In this document: positions 10,586 through 19,436 of the stretch, one piece after another
How positions within the stretch are numbered: the stretch's first letter is position 1
How the letters are laid out: the number at the start of each line of letters is the position of its first letter
Assembly: GCF_001913705.1 (NCBI RefSeq)
Contig: NZ_MKQD01000019.1
Location: forward strand, 62,001-126,000
Length of the DNA stretch: 64,000 bases
From: Thalassotalea sp. PP2-459
Lineage (GTDB): Bacteria; Pseudomonadota; Gammaproteobacteria; Enterobacterales; Alteromonadaceae
Direction: 5' to 3'
The notes under the pieces: generated by a model
The model's input: the letters and a program-made list of their open reading frames with translations, nothing else
Told to the model about the DNA's origin: nothing
The model's database searches: none
Program-made: the position numbers and the translations under genes

Positions 10586-11050
10586 CTATAACTGTGCTTG
10601 TAAATATTTCTCTAAACCCATTTGCTCAATTTGGTATGCTTGTGTTTCTAACCAATCTAAATGTTCTTCTTCGTAATCAAGAATTTCAACTAATAACTGA
10701 CGAGTAACAAAGTCTTTTTCTTGTTCGCAAACCACGATCGCTTGTTTCATTTGTTCAATTTGCGCCAATTGAAACTTAGTATCGCATTGCAACATTTCTT
10801 CGGTTTTTTCACCAATTGATAATGCGCCAAGTCGTTGTAAATTAGGTAGTCCTTCTAAAAATAACACGCGCTCAATAATGGCATCTGCTTGCTTCATGTC
10901 TTTAATAGATTTTTTATAGCATTGATCATTTAGCTTACTAAAGCCCCAATTTTTATACATTCGGGCATGCAAGAAGTATTGATTAATAGACGTTAGCTCG
11001 GTAGTGAGAACTGTGTTTAATGACGTAATAATGATGCTTTGACTTTGCAT
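10586..11050 (-). CDS. bfr: bacterioferritin, heme-binding subunit without ferroxidase centre
   Basis: Bacterioferritin homologue of 154 residues. It retains the heme ligand Met52 but has lost key ferroxidase ligands: Asp51 in place of Glu, Gln54 in place of His and Gln94 in place of Glu; Glu18, Glu127 and His130 remain. It should bind heme at the subunit interface and pass electrons for iron release, but oxidise Fe(II) poorly. It is the first gene of the pair, so the two subunits are made together. The nearby bfd gene encodes the ferredoxin expected to dock at this heme. Confidence 0.94.
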   Translation of the reverse strand: MQSQSIIITSLNTVLTTELTSINQYFLHARMYKNWGFSKLNDQCYKKSIKDMKQADAIIERVLFLEGLPNLQRLGALSIGEKTEEMLQCDTKFQLAQIEQMKQAIVVCEQEKDFVTRQLLVEILDYEEEHLDWLETQAYQIEQMGLEKYLQAQL

Positions 11051-11226
11051 GAATAGCGCCCTGTTAGCAAATAGTGGTTCTATTATAGAATGTGTAGGCT
11101 AAAAGTCAAAAAAACAAATAAAATCAATGGTTTAATATTGAAAACTATTCTTGTTTCTATTTTTATTAAGCATCAATATTTACAGGTTTTTGAGGAGAAT
11201 AAGAGAATTACAGGAAAAAGAGGCGG

Positions 11227-11421
11227 TTAGCCAACATTTTGAAAAAGTGATTCATCAATAATCGTGTTATCCATAATACGTTGCGCTGCTTTTACACAAG
11301 ATCCACAGTCTTTACCAACAGCAAGATGTTTTTTAAGCTCACGCATAGAACCTACGCCTTCATTGCGTACAACGTTTTGAATATCTTTATCTGTGATGCC
11401 ATTGCAAATGCAAACAAACAT
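11227..11421 (-). CDS. bfd: bacterioferritin-associated ferredoxin
   Basis: A 64-residue [2Fe-2S] protein that reduces bacterioferritin heme to free stored iron. The four cluster cysteines are visible as CIC (residues 4 and 6) and CGSC (residues 39 and 42), with the family helix GVGSMRELKKHL. The start at 11421 (MFVCICNG) has AAGGGT 10 bp upstream. Extending the frame to 11478 would add 19 atypical residues that run through the Fur-like palindrome, so I reject that. The palindrome fits iron control: bfd is normally induced when iron is scarce. Confidence 0.95.
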   Translation of the reverse strand: MFVCICNGITDKDIQNVVRNEGVGSMRELKKHLAVGKDCGSCVKAAQRIMDNTIIDESLFQNVG

Positions 11422-11447
11422 AATACTACCCTTAATGATTATGCGAG

Positions 11448-11462
11448 TGATAATAGTTATCA
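11448..11462. promoter_or_regulatory. Fur-box-like palindrome upstream of bfd
   Basis: TGATAATAGTTATCA has perfect six-base arms around TAG. It matches the core of the Fur consensus (GATAATGATAATCATTATC). It lies 27 bp upstream of the bfd start and also faces the TonB-receptor remnant on the other side. Inference from motif and gene context. Confidence 0.7.
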
Positions 11463-11547
11463 TTTGGTTAAAATGCAAGCATAATATTTGTCTTTTTTCT
11501 GATGTGAAAATTTATCTAGATAAGTCAATGTGATACTAAAAACTTGA

Positions 11548-11944
11548 CGTGAAAATAAAATATTACAAGTGACTACTTCACAAGATGGAAAGCTGACAAG
11601 CTTAGTGAATAACCAAACATTAAATGGTAATCAATCCGCGAATGTAGCTAAGATTAAAGCCAATGCGTTTATTGATTATCAACTTCAATACTTGCTTGGT
11701 CTAATGTGCAGTTTGGCGCTTTTTTTGTTGGTAAAAGGCAGCAGAATGTCAATAACACGCTAAGTCTTCCTTCATATTTGCGTGTTGATGTTGGCGTTAA
11801 ATATCAAATGGAACATGTAAACAGTATATTTACGGTTAAAGTTGAAAATGTATTTGATAAGGCTTATTGGAGCTCAGCGGGGGCAAAAGGCATATGCCTG
11901 GTAGAGGTAGAACAGTTATGGCATCTTATACTTATTCATTTTAA
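11548..11944 (+). pseudogene. remnant of a TonB-dependent siderophore receptor
   Basis: Only about the last 130 residues of a TonB-dependent outer-membrane receptor survive, and they are spread over three frames. Frame 1 to about 11700 encodes NGNQSANVAKIKANAFIDYQ. Frame 3 from 11706 encodes AFFVGKRQQNVNNTLSLPSY and VENVFDKAYWSSAG. Frame 2 at 11883-11944 encodes MPGRGRTVMASYTYSF and then a stop, the standard receptor C-terminus ending in Phe. No start codon, signal peptide or plug domain remains. The order and spacing match ferrisiderophore receptors. It is next to bfd and the Fur-like site, so it was probably once iron-regulated. Confidence 0.85.
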
Positions 11945-12101
11945 TGAACGTTTTTATCGTTAATCAGCGTGAACAGCATAGATTTGGAATGAATATTGTA
12001 GTGTGTGATTATTAGCATTATGATGTTGATTACAATTGAACACACATTTTTTAGTCAAACTCCGGTCTAATTAATAGGCTTATAGCAAAGAGGAAAACGT
12101 G

Positions 12102-12587
12102 ATGTATAAAGTGAATAGAATTATCTCCACATTATTATCTGTTTTATTTGTTGTGCCAATGGCTTTAGCTGGGACAAGTGAAGTAACGTGGCAGAACCCC
12201 GATAAATATAGAGATGTGTATGCTGGACAAGAACATAGGGCTAAGTTTAAAAAGCGCGTGTTTAAAGAGTTTGAACAGCACTTTGCTAAACTTGCAGAGC
12301 AACTTCCTAAAGAACAGGTTTTAAAAGTTACCGTAACTGATGTTGATTTAGCGGGTGATGTTCATGAAACCATGGAGCGTATACGTGTGATTAAAGATAT
12401 TCATATCCCACGTATGAAGTTTTCATATCAGTTAGTTGATGCTTCAGAGCAAATTCTTCAAGAAGGCGAAGAACATTTGAAAGATATGGGCTTCATGATG
12501 CGTAGTAGTTTACGTTATAACAACTCTTTTCTTCATTATGAAAAAGTGATGTTAGACGATTGGTTTGAAAGTACTTTTAAACAATAA
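12102..12587 (+). CDS. DUF3016 domain-containing exported protein
   Basis: A 161-residue protein with a signal peptide (cleavage probably after ...VVPMALA). The mature part has the DUF3016 pattern: an N-terminal VTWQNPDKYRDV, then VLKVTVTDVDLAGDV, and a C-terminal YNNSFLHYEKVMLDDWF. Function is unknown; the family is common in Alteromonadales and Xanthomonadales. The start is the ATG at 12102 (AGGA at 12091-12094); a GTG directly before it is less likely. It has its own terminator, so it is probably a single-gene unit. Confidence 0.85.
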   Translation: MYKVNRIISTLLSVLFVVPMALAGTSEVTWQNPDKYRDVYAGQEHRAKFKKRVFKEFEQHFAKLAEQLPKEQVLKVTVTDVDLAGDVHETMERIRVIKDIHIPRMKFSYQLVDASEQILQEGEEHLKDMGFMMRSSLRYNNSFLHYEKVMLDDWFESTFKQ

Positions 12588-12600
12588 GTAGTGCTTTAAA

Positions 12601-12626
12601 AAAAGCTGTCATTACAGCTTTTTTTA
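12601..12626 (+). terminator. terminator after the DUF3016 gene
   Basis: AAAAGCTGT (12601-12609) pairs with ACAGCTTTT (12614-12622) around CATT and is followed by further T. It lies 13 bp after the stop. Confidence 0.85.
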
Positions 12627-12761
12627 TTGCTTATTATTAACACACCTACATAATAACTATTGTTGTGTTGTCTTGAAATAAACGGTGTTTCGTGACGTAG
12701 TCAACTATTGAGTCGCGACATTAAGCCAAAATCGAATTCAATTGACCAGCGTTTGACCTAT

Positions 12762-13067
12762 TTATTGACGGTAGGTATTTTCAAAATTACCTAAGACATT
12801 AAACAATTGTTCTATTTTTTTGACTAACATAATAAGTAACTGTTGATCTTGAGTTTGTTGCCACTTTAATAAGTCGTCAGCAACTTCTTCTACATAGGGT
12901 TGAAAAGTATTGGCATTGGCGTTAAAGCCGGCATCTTTGGTAAAAATATTTTCAAAATTTGCCATCTTTTTTTCACGCAAATCCGTTAGTGTGGCATCTG
13001 CCGCCAACGATTTTTTTAAAATAATTGAAATATTGTCTACCAATTGTTTACTAACAGCTTCACTCAT
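12762..13067 (-). CDS. small hypothetical protein downstream of epmB
   Basis: 101 residues, no signal peptide or membrane segment. It is predicted mainly helical, with a charged middle (LREKKMANFENIF) and a C-terminal amphipathic region (IMLVKKIEQLFNVLGNF). I do not recognise the family. It lies 36 bp after epmB on the same strand, so it is probably read with it. The ribosome-binding site is weak, but codon use looks coding. Confidence 0.6.
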   Translation of the reverse strand: MSEAVSKQLVDNISIILKKSLAADATLTDLREKKMANFENIFTKDAGFNANANTFQPYVEEVADDLLKWQQTQDQQLLIMLVKKIEQLFNVLGNFENTYRQ

Positions 13068-13103
13068 AGCACATTCATAGTTTGTTCAAAATAATGGCGG
13101 CTA

Positions 13104-14120
13104 TTATGCCAGCTTTATGGGGGTTTTGTTAGCTTCACCTGCAATTTCTCTCACTACTTTAGGCATTAAAAAGCCAGGCAAGATAGCCATCATCTCTGCG
13201 ACTAATGTTTGAGCTTGCTGATTGTCAATATCAAAATGCGCGACACCTTGTACCTTATCGAACAAATGTAAGTAATAAGGTTGAATGCCATGATCAAAGA
13301 GTTGTTCACTAAGGTGGCATAAGGTGTTTACTTCGTCGTTAACTCCTTTTAATAAAACACTTTGATTGAACAGCGGTATTCTAGCTTGCCGCAAGGGCTC
13401 AATGGCGTTTGCAAATTGTTGATCTATTTCATTTGGATGATTGATATGAAACACAAGGGTGCTTTTAAGTCGAGTGTTTGCGAGCATATTCACCAACTCA
13501 GGTGTGATCCGTTGGGGAATTACTACGGGTAATCTACTGTGGATTCGTAATCGCTTTACATGTGAGATACGTTCTATTTCTGTTATCAACCAATGCAAGT
13601 GTTGATCATTAGCCATTAAAGGGTCACCACCGCTAAAGATCACCTCATTAATTTCTTGATGGTCTGCGATGTAGTCAAGTGCTTGCTGCCAACGCTGTTT
13701 ATTCGGGCTGTTATCAGCATAAGGAAAATGACGACGGAAACAATAACGACAATTAATCGCACAGCCGGCTTTCACTATCATAAGCACACGGTGTTTATAT
13801 TTATGTAATAACCCTTCAGCGACAGTGTCATGTTCTGCTAGCGGGTCGGTACTGAATCCTGTGGTTTCAATAAATTCATCCGACAATGGCATTACTTGTT
13901 TTAGTAGTGGATCATCAATGTCGCCTTTTATCATTCGCGCAATAAAAGGTTTGGGTACACGCACGGGGAATAGCTTACGTGCTGAAAAGTGAGCTTGGTA
14001 AGCATTTGGGTCAATATCAAGCATTTTTAACAGTTCACTCGGGTCTGTCACAACGGCTGCTAACTCTTTTTGCCAAGAAGTGTGCAAATTATCGTGAATA
14101 TAAGGTATTATTTGCGGCAT
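13104..14120 (-). CDS. epmB: EF-P (R)-beta-lysylation protein EpmB (lysine 2,3-aminomutase-like)
   Basis: Radical SAM enzyme that turns L-alpha-lysine into (R)-beta-lysine, which EpmA attaches to Lys34 of elongation factor P. The 338 residues match EpmB, shorter than catabolic KamA. The [4Fe-4S] motif is CAINCRYC at Cys120, Cys124 and Cys127, followed by the GGDPLM segment and a C-terminal region with KVVREIAGE. It faces efp, the gene for its substrate, with 37 bp between the two start codons, which strongly supports the EpmB assignment. EpmA is not in this window. Confidence 0.96.
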   Translation of the reverse strand: MPQIIPYIHDNLHTSWQKELAAVVTDPSELLKMLDIDPNAYQAHFSARKLFPVRVPKPFIARMIKGDIDDPLLKQVMPLSDEFIETTGFSTDPLAEHDTVAEGLLHKYKHRVLMIVKAGCAINCRYCFRRHFPYADNSPNKQRWQQALDYIADHQEINEVIFSGGDPLMANDQHLHWLITEIERISHVKRLRIHSRLPVVIPQRITPELVNMLANTRLKSTLVFHINHPNEIDQQFANAIEPLRQARIPLFNQSVLLKGVNDEVNTLCHLSEQLFDHGIQPYYLHLFDKVQGVAHFDIDNQQAQTLVAEMMAILPGFLMPKVVREIAGEANKTPIKLA

Positions 14121-14157
14121 TTATAATTTCAATCTCTCGAAAGTAAAGCGAGTATTT

Positions 14158-14727
14158 ATGGCTTCATTCAGTACTAACCAATTTAAAGCCGGTCTTAAAT
14201 TAATGATCGACGGCGAACCTTGTAACATTTTAGAAAATGAAATCGTTAAGCCGGGTAAAGGCCAAGCATTTAACCGTGTAAAAATCCGTAAGTTAATCTC
14301 TGGCAAAGTGCTAGAAAAAACCTTTAAATCAGGTGATTCTGTCGAAGGTGCTGATGTAATGGATTCAGAACTCGGTTATTTATATGCCGATGGCGAATTC
14401 TGGCATTTTATGAATAATGACACCTTTGAGCAAGTTGCTGCTGACGAAAAAGCGGTAGGCGATAATATAAAATGGTTATCGGAAGGTGATTTATGTACGA
14501 TAACGTTCTGGAATGGCACGCCAATTTCGGTAACACCACCTAATTTTGTTGAGTTAGAAATTACCGAAACTGACCCAGGTTTAAAAGGTGATACTGCTGG
14601 TACTGGCGGTAAACCTGCTACATTATCAACGGGCGCTGTTGTACGCGTTCCACTGTTTGTGCAAATTGGTGAAGTAGTAAAAGTCGATACCCGCACGGGT
14701 GAATATGTTTCACGCGCAGGTAAATAA
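14158..14727 (+). CDS. efp: translation elongation factor P
   Basis: Helps ribosomes through polyproline stretches. The 189 residues cover the three beta-barrel domains. The modifiable Lys34 sits in the tip loop PGKGQAF, as expected for beta-lysylation by EpmA and EpmB. The C-terminal domain has [21 protein letters not shown] and ends in GEYVSRAGK. Expression from a promoter lying inside or next to epmB must be assumed because only 37 bp separate the divergent starts. A strong terminator follows. Confidence 0.98.
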   Translation: MASFSTNQFKAGLKLMIDGEPCNILENEIVKPGKGQAFNRVKIRKLISGKVLEKTFKSGDSVEGADVMDSELGYLYADGEFWHFMNNDTFEQVAADEKAVGDNIKWLSEGDLCTITFWNGTPISVTPPNFVELEITETDPGLKGDTAGTGGKPATLSTGAVVRVPLFVQIGEVVKVDTRTGEYVSRAGK

Positions 14728-14751
14728 CGCGTTTTATTGTTTCGTTTAAGT

Positions 14752-14778
14752 AAGCCTTGCTAAGCAAGGCTTTTTTTT
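14752..14778 (+). terminator. rho-independent terminator after efp
   Basis: AAGCCTTGC (14752-14760) pairs with GCAAGGCTT (14764-14772) around TAA, followed by T8. It stands between the convergent efp and the minus-strand hydrolase gene. Confidence 0.93.
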
Positions 14779-14781
14779 GCG

Positions 14782-16275
14782 CTATTGTTTGTTAAATGTA
14801 ATCCCGTCTAGCGTTAGCGCGCTAATACTGTGTTGCTCAATATAAAACCTAATGAGCTGCCCACGGGTTGGTCTTAATTTTATACGTAATATATCTGGCT
14901 GCTTAAAAGCTGTGGCGGTTGCGTGTAGATTACCCCAAGTCACGAAATACTTTTCATCGTTTAGCGAAATATTAACTTCACCTGCAAGTGGGTGCGCATA
15001 AGTACCTGTAAAAGCTTTTTTATCAAGTGTTAAAGCGAGTGGTTTTTCTAGGTAACCTTGTTCTTTTTTCACATAGACTGTGCGGTATTTTTTTGCCATG
15101 TTTGCGAGTTTAGCTAAACGTGCAGCTGCTGTTTGTTCTATAGCATTTTCCTTTAATAGAGAGCCATAAATATAATCGGCAATAACATCTGTTAGTTTAT
15201 CGTTTAACATACCTTCGTTATTTAAAATAACCAATCCAATGCCTTGTTCTGGCATAAAAGATAGATGCGGCCGATAACCATCAAAACTGCCAAAATGATG
15301 ATAGGTTTTATGTTGCTTGTATGGACCGATATACCATCCTAATCCGTAGTGAGTACGTTTAAAGTCACCTCGTGCACTGTCGAGTGCCACGATTGGTTTC
15401 TGGGTGAAATGTATACTTTTGGATAATGAAGATATTTGCTTCGCGCTGAGTTGATGAATAAGAAACGTTGCCATATCACTTATTGTCGAATAGATACCTC
15501 CAGCTGCATGTAAGGTATTGTCTTGCTTCTCTAAATAAAGCGCTTTTTGAGGCGATAATGAAAAGTAAGTATAGGGTTTGGCAATCTGTTTGTTATTTTG
15601 TAAAGCTTCACTTTTAAAGCCTGTTGTACTGAGCATGTTCATCGGTGTTAGTACATGCTGTTTAACGACAGTTTGCCAGGGATGATAGAAGGTTTTTTCG
15701 TACCACAAACTGATAATGTTGTACCCTAAATTTGTATAGTCAAACTGACCAAGTGGGTTTTCTTCATTAATAGTTAAATGTGTCAGCATGGTTAATTTTA
15801 GCGTTGGATTATGTATGCCTGTGAGTGATACGGCTGTTGTTAAATATTGATCTGATAATCCAGAAGTATGTGCGAGTAAATCTTTTATTGTGATGTGTTC
15901 TGCCTTTATTTCAGTTTGGAAATTAACTTCAGGGAACATTTCTTTAAGCGTGGTATGTAAACTGTACTTTGATTGCGACAATACTCTTTGTATTGCAAGT
16001 GAAAATATCGGCTTCGTAATAGATGCGATATAATAGAGTGTGTTAGCAGTCGCTTTTTCTTGTTTGGCAATATTGGCGTAGCCGTGTGTATTTTGGTAAA
16101 TGACTGTACCATCTTTTACAACTGCTACAGATAAAGAGCTTTTAAGGTCCAATGTGTCGATCGTGTTAATAAGAAAGCGATCAAACTTTTGCAGGTAACT
16201 GTTAGCATTTGACACTTGGCTGAACAGCAAAAATATTATGGTTGGTATGATACGATTTACTATTTGCAGGTACAT
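14782..16275 (-). CDS. secreted beta-lactamase-fold serine hydrolase
   Basis: A 497-residue member of the beta-lactamase/penicillin-binding-like esterase family. It carries the nucleophile motif SITK (YIASITKPIF), the YTN motif in FDYTNLGYN, and the third motif as HFG in YHHFGSFDGYRPH, so the active site looks complete. A C-terminal ~100-residue beta-rich domain follows (DUF3471-like in position). The start is taken at the ATG at 16275, which gives a signal peptide (IVNRIIPTIIFLLFSQVSNA); an upstream in-frame ATG at 16320 would bury it. The substrate is unknown. It is not closely similar to the hydrolase at 8243, which has a TPR tail and an altered second motif. Confidence 0.88.
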   Translation of the reverse strand: MYLQIVNRIIPTIIFLLFSQVSNANSYLQKFDRFLINTIDTLDLKSSLSVAVVKDGTVIYQNTHGYANIAKQEKATANTLYYIASITKPIFSLAIQRVLSQSKYSLHTTLKEMFPEVNFQTEIKAEHITIKDLLAHTSGLSDQYLTTAVSLTGIHNPTLKLTMLTHLTINEENPLGQFDYTNLGYNIISLWYEKTFYHPWQTVVKQHVLTPMNMLSTTGFKSEALQNNKQIAKPYTYFSLSPQKALYLEKQDNTLHAAGGIYSTISDMATFLIHQLSAKQISSLSKSIHFTQKPIVALDSARGDFKRTHYGLGWYIGPYKQHKTYHHFGSFDGYRPHLSFMPEQGIGLVILNNEGMLNDKLTDVIADYIYGSLLKENAIEQTAAARLAKLANMAKKYRTVYVKKEQGYLEKPLALTLDKKAFTGTYAHPLAGEVNISLNDEKYFVTWGNLHATATAFKQPDILRIKLRPTRGQLIRFYIEQHSISALTLDGITFNKQ

Positions 16276-16351
16276 AGCGTAAACTCGATAGGTAATTATA
16301 TTGAAACCATTGCTAACCAATAAAATAATTAGCGATGGTTTCCGTGCTGTT

Positions 16352-16666
16352 TTAATCTCTAGGCGTGTAACGGTAATGTGGTTTTTCTTCTGGCCAACTA
16401 CTTAAAGGGAATGGGTATTTATCGGTATTAAGCGTTAAAAACTGGTTAATATGATAAATATAGTTATTTAAGCTTTCACCAAAGCTTTTAAGATGAGTGT
16501 TTCCTCGACCTGTTGCCAGTAGTGATAAAAATTGGAATATGGCAATTAAGGTGATAATAAAACGGGTAAAACCTGCAATAAAACCAAATAGCAGCATGAA
16601 TAAACCACGTAACCATGTACTTGCACTTAACCAGTTCTTTTTCTCTGTCGAATTAATTTCTCTCAT
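16352..16666 (-). CDS. DUF4389 family membrane protein
   Basis: A 104-residue inner-membrane protein with one long or two short hydrophobic segments at about residues 19-53 (LRGLFMLLFGFIAGFTRFII). The C-terminal part has FGESLNNYIYHINQFL and PFPLSSWPEE, which is the DUF4389 pattern. Function unknown. The start at 16666 has AGAGGA eight bases upstream; an in-frame ATG at 16702 has none. It lies upstream of the hydrolase on the same strand with a 76-bp gap and may be read with it. Confidence 0.82.
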   Translation of the reverse strand: MREINSTEKKNWLSASTWLRGLFMLLFGFIAGFTRFIITLIAIFQFLSLLATGRGNTHLKSFGESLNNYIYHINQFLTLNTDKYPFPLSSWPEEKPHYRYTPRD

Positions 16667-16883
16667 AATATCCTCTACTGCTAAAATAAAGCATAACCGC
16701 AATGATAAATAGTGAACATCGCCGTTAATTGATTATTGATGCTCAATATAAGCAAAAGTGTGACCATAAAATATAAAGTAAATATTAACAATGGGTTAAG
16801 TTATTTTTTGCAGAAGAGGTAATAGTGGTTTTTACTATTCTTAGGTTTAATTTGCCACTTTGTATTGTTTTTAAAAGTTATAA

Positions 16884-16909
16884 AAAAACCTGCCAATTGG
16901 CAGGTTTTT
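16884..16909 (-). terminator. terminator after the DPP IV gene
   Basis: AAAAACCTGCC (16884-16894) pairs perfectly with GGCAGGTTTTT (16899-16909) around AATT. It is symmetrical and can work in both directions; it lies 22 bp after the minus-strand stop. Confidence 0.9.
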
Positions 16910-16931
16910 GATGCTTCAGTACAATGCAGTT

Positions 16932-19265
16932 TTACTGTTTATTTTTTAAATGACGATTGAAATATTGTGTTTTCATCGTATTTAGATGCAGTGTTGTACC
17001 TTCACCTTCATAAATACCGTGGCTGCGGTTAGGGTAAGACATAAAGTCAAATTGCTTATTATGTTTTACCAATTCGTTGATTAGGCGTTCAGCACCTTGA
17101 TAATGCACATTGTCATCACCCGTACCATGTACAAGTAATAAATTACCTTCTAGATTCTTTGCATGCGTGATGGGAGAACCTTGCTTGTAACCTTCTTCAT
17201 AGTCAGGCAATAACCCAGAGTAACGTTCTTGATAAATAGAATCGTATAGCTTTTGATCAGGTACCGGCGCTAATGAAACACCTACATGATATTTTTCAGG
17301 GTAACGGAATAACATATTTAATGTCATTGAGCCGCCGCCCGAATGTCCCCAAATACCCACACGATTTGTATCTATGTAATTCCAACGTTTTGCCATGGCG
17401 TCTAAAGCGTCAGCTTGATCGCGTGAAGCAAGAATGCCTACCGCACCGTAAATTGATTTACGCCATTCGCGCCCTTTAGGTGTTTGTGCGCCACGACTAT
17501 CAATAGAAGCAATAATATAGCCTTGCTCCGTCATATAGCTGTCCCATAAGTATGAACTTCCTCGCCATCTATTTTGCACCGTTTGACCAGCAGGTTCGCT
17601 GTACACGTAGAAAATAATGGGATACTTTTTAGTTGGATCAAAATCAGCTGGGCGCATAATGTAACCGTCAAGCACAACACCGTCTCTGGCTTTTACTTGA
17701 AAAAATTCATGACTGGGCTTATTCAATTTTGCTAACTTGTTAACAAGCTTTTTGTTGCTCATTAACATGTGCTTTTCTTGGTGCCCTTCAATCGACACTA
17801 AGCGTTTTTGCGTTGGCTTATCAAACGCGGAATAACTATGCACAGCCCATTGGCCATTTGGTGACATTTGATAATAATTTACACCTGCAAAAGTATTAGG
17901 TGTTAAACGTTGATTGACAACACTACCATCAAGTTTACTACGATATAAATAGCGTTCAGAGGTATTGCCTATTGATGCGGTAAAGTATACCCAACCACCT
18001 TGTTCATCAATGGCTTGTATTGAGCCGAATGCAGTCACATCGAAATCACCAGGCGTTAAATTAATTACTTCTTTACCGTCTCTTGAAATGCGGTATAGAT
18101 CACGCCAGCCACTACGTTCACTTGTCCAGATAAAGTAGTTGCCATCATTTAACCAGTGGGCATCATCATAAAAATCGAGGAAGGTTTCTTCTTGCTCGGT
18201 CATAATGCGGGTTAATTGACCACTCGTGCTGTTCGCAAGATATAAGCGATTAGTATCTTGCTTGCGATTCACGTGTTGGATCAGTATTTCTTTGCCGTTA
18301 CCTGCCCAATTCATACGAGGAATATACATATTACGTGAATTAAACGGTAAATCAGGAAAGATAGTTTCTTTAGTGGATAAATCAACAATACCTATTTTTG
18401 CGAGTGAATTTGTTTCGCCCACTTTAGGATAAGGAAATTTTGTAATGGTTGGGTAAAGTTCGTCGGTGTTGTTGATCATGATGAAGTCTTTACTGCCAGT
18501 GGTATCTAATTGCCAAAAAGCAATTTTGCTACCATCTGGGCTCCAGCGAAAACCATCACGAATCGAGAATTCTTCTTCATACACCCAATCAAATAAACCG
18601 TTGATAATACCGTTTCCTGCATCATCAGTTAATTGAGTTATGTTGTTGGTTGATAAGTTTTCAACGTACACGTTATCTTCGCGCACATAGGCCACGCGTG
18701 TTCCGTCAGGCGAAAATTTTGCAAACATTAAACTGCTTGGTTTTGCGTTTGCTCCACCTAATTGCACTAGTTTATTTGTTGCAAGGTTAAGTACCCAATA
18801 GTCACCGCGGCTATTTGAACGCCAAACGCGTTTACTATTGGTATAAATTAATAATTGCTTGCGATCTTCTGACCAAATGTAATCATGAATTGAAAGTGGA
18901 GAATCTTTTCCTTCAGGTGTTAACTGCTGAGCGCTTACTAGTACTTCACGATCCAGCGTTTGAGGGTTATAAATAACGATATCTTTGCCAACTGAAACTG
19001 ACTTTCCTTCTTTATCTTTTTTACTAGCGGCTGATTTTTCAATAGCGGTATAGCCGCTGTTGTCAGCTAACCAACGAATGCGCCCGATTCTATCTGAGCT
19101 AAATTCGTAATCTTGATAAATTCGCTTTAGTGTTAATGTGTTCTCTTCTTTAGCGAGATTATTCTTTGCCTGTTCATTAGGCTTACTGTCTGTTGATTGG
19201 CAGGCCACAATCGCTGTGGTGAGCGCTGCACCTATAAGTAGTTGCTTAATTGTTGTTAATTGCAT
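16932..19265 (-). CDS. dipeptidyl peptidase IV lipoprotein (family S9B)
   Basis: Releases X-Pro or X-Ala dipeptides from the N-terminus of peptides at the cell surface or in the periplasm. The 777-residue protein starts with a lipoprotein signal (lipobox IVAC, Cys at residue 22). A beta-propeller domain carries the DWVYEEE motif, whose glutamates grip the substrate amino terminus. The alpha/beta-hydrolase domain has the nucleophile Ser642 in GHSGGG (GWSYGG in mammalian DPP4), the Asp in GTGDDNVH and the His in NRSHGIYEG. The start at 19265 has AAGGAA upstream and gives a clean signal; an in-frame start at 19322 does not. The set fits a protein-degrading marine heterotroph. Confidence 0.95.
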   Translation of the reverse strand: MQLTTIKQLLIGAALTTAIVACQSTDSKPNEQAKNNLAKEENTLTLKRIYQDYEFSSDRIGRIRWLADNSGYTAIEKSAASKKDKEGKSVSVGKDIVIYNPQTLDREVLVSAQQLTPEGKDSPLSIHDYIWSEDRKQLLIYTNSKRVWRSNSRGDYWVLNLATNKLVQLGGANAKPSSLMFAKFSPDGTRVAYVREDNVYVENLSTNNITQLTDDAGNGIINGLFDWVYEEEFSIRDGFRWSPDGSKIAFWQLDTTGSKDFIMINNTDELYPTITKFPYPKVGETNSLAKIGIVDLSTKETIFPDLPFNSRNMYIPRMNWAGNGKEILIQHVNRKQDTNRLYLANSTSGQLTRIMTEQEETFLDFYDDAHWLNDGNYFIWTSERSGWRDLYRISRDGKEVINLTPGDFDVTAFGSIQAIDEQGGWVYFTASIGNTSERYLYRSKLDGSVVNQRLTPNTFAGVNYYQMSPNGQWAVHSYSAFDKPTQKRLVSIEGHQEKHMLMSNKKLVNKLAKLNKPSHEFFQVKARDGVVLDGYIMRPADFDPTKKYPIIFYVYSEPAGQTVQNRWRGSSYLWDSYMTEQGYIIASIDSRGAQTPKGREWRKSIYGAVGILASRDQADALDAMAKRWNYIDTNRVGIWGHSGGGSMTLNMLFRYPEKYHVGVSLAPVPDQKLYDSIYQERYSGLLPDYEEGYKQGSPITHAKNLEGNLLLVHGTGDDNVHYQGAERLINELVKHNKQFDFMSYPNRSHGIYEGEGTTLHLNTMKTQYFNRHLKNKQ

Positions 19266-19436
19266 TGTGATATTCCTTATGGATAACGCCGTTACTTTAA
19301 ATTGTATACAATTCAAAGGCAATAAGTCACCGTTATTATTCTAGCGCAAAGGTGAATTTTATTTTATTTACACGCTTGAATTTCGTGCATTATTGCCTCA
19401 CTTATAATCATTATTTGTTTTAATTTTGAAATCGAT

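Noticed and set aside
14782-16275. Calling the two beta-lactamase-fold proteins antibiotic-resistance genes
   Set aside because: The fold covers many esterases and peptidases; neither protein shows features specific to a true class C beta-lactamase.
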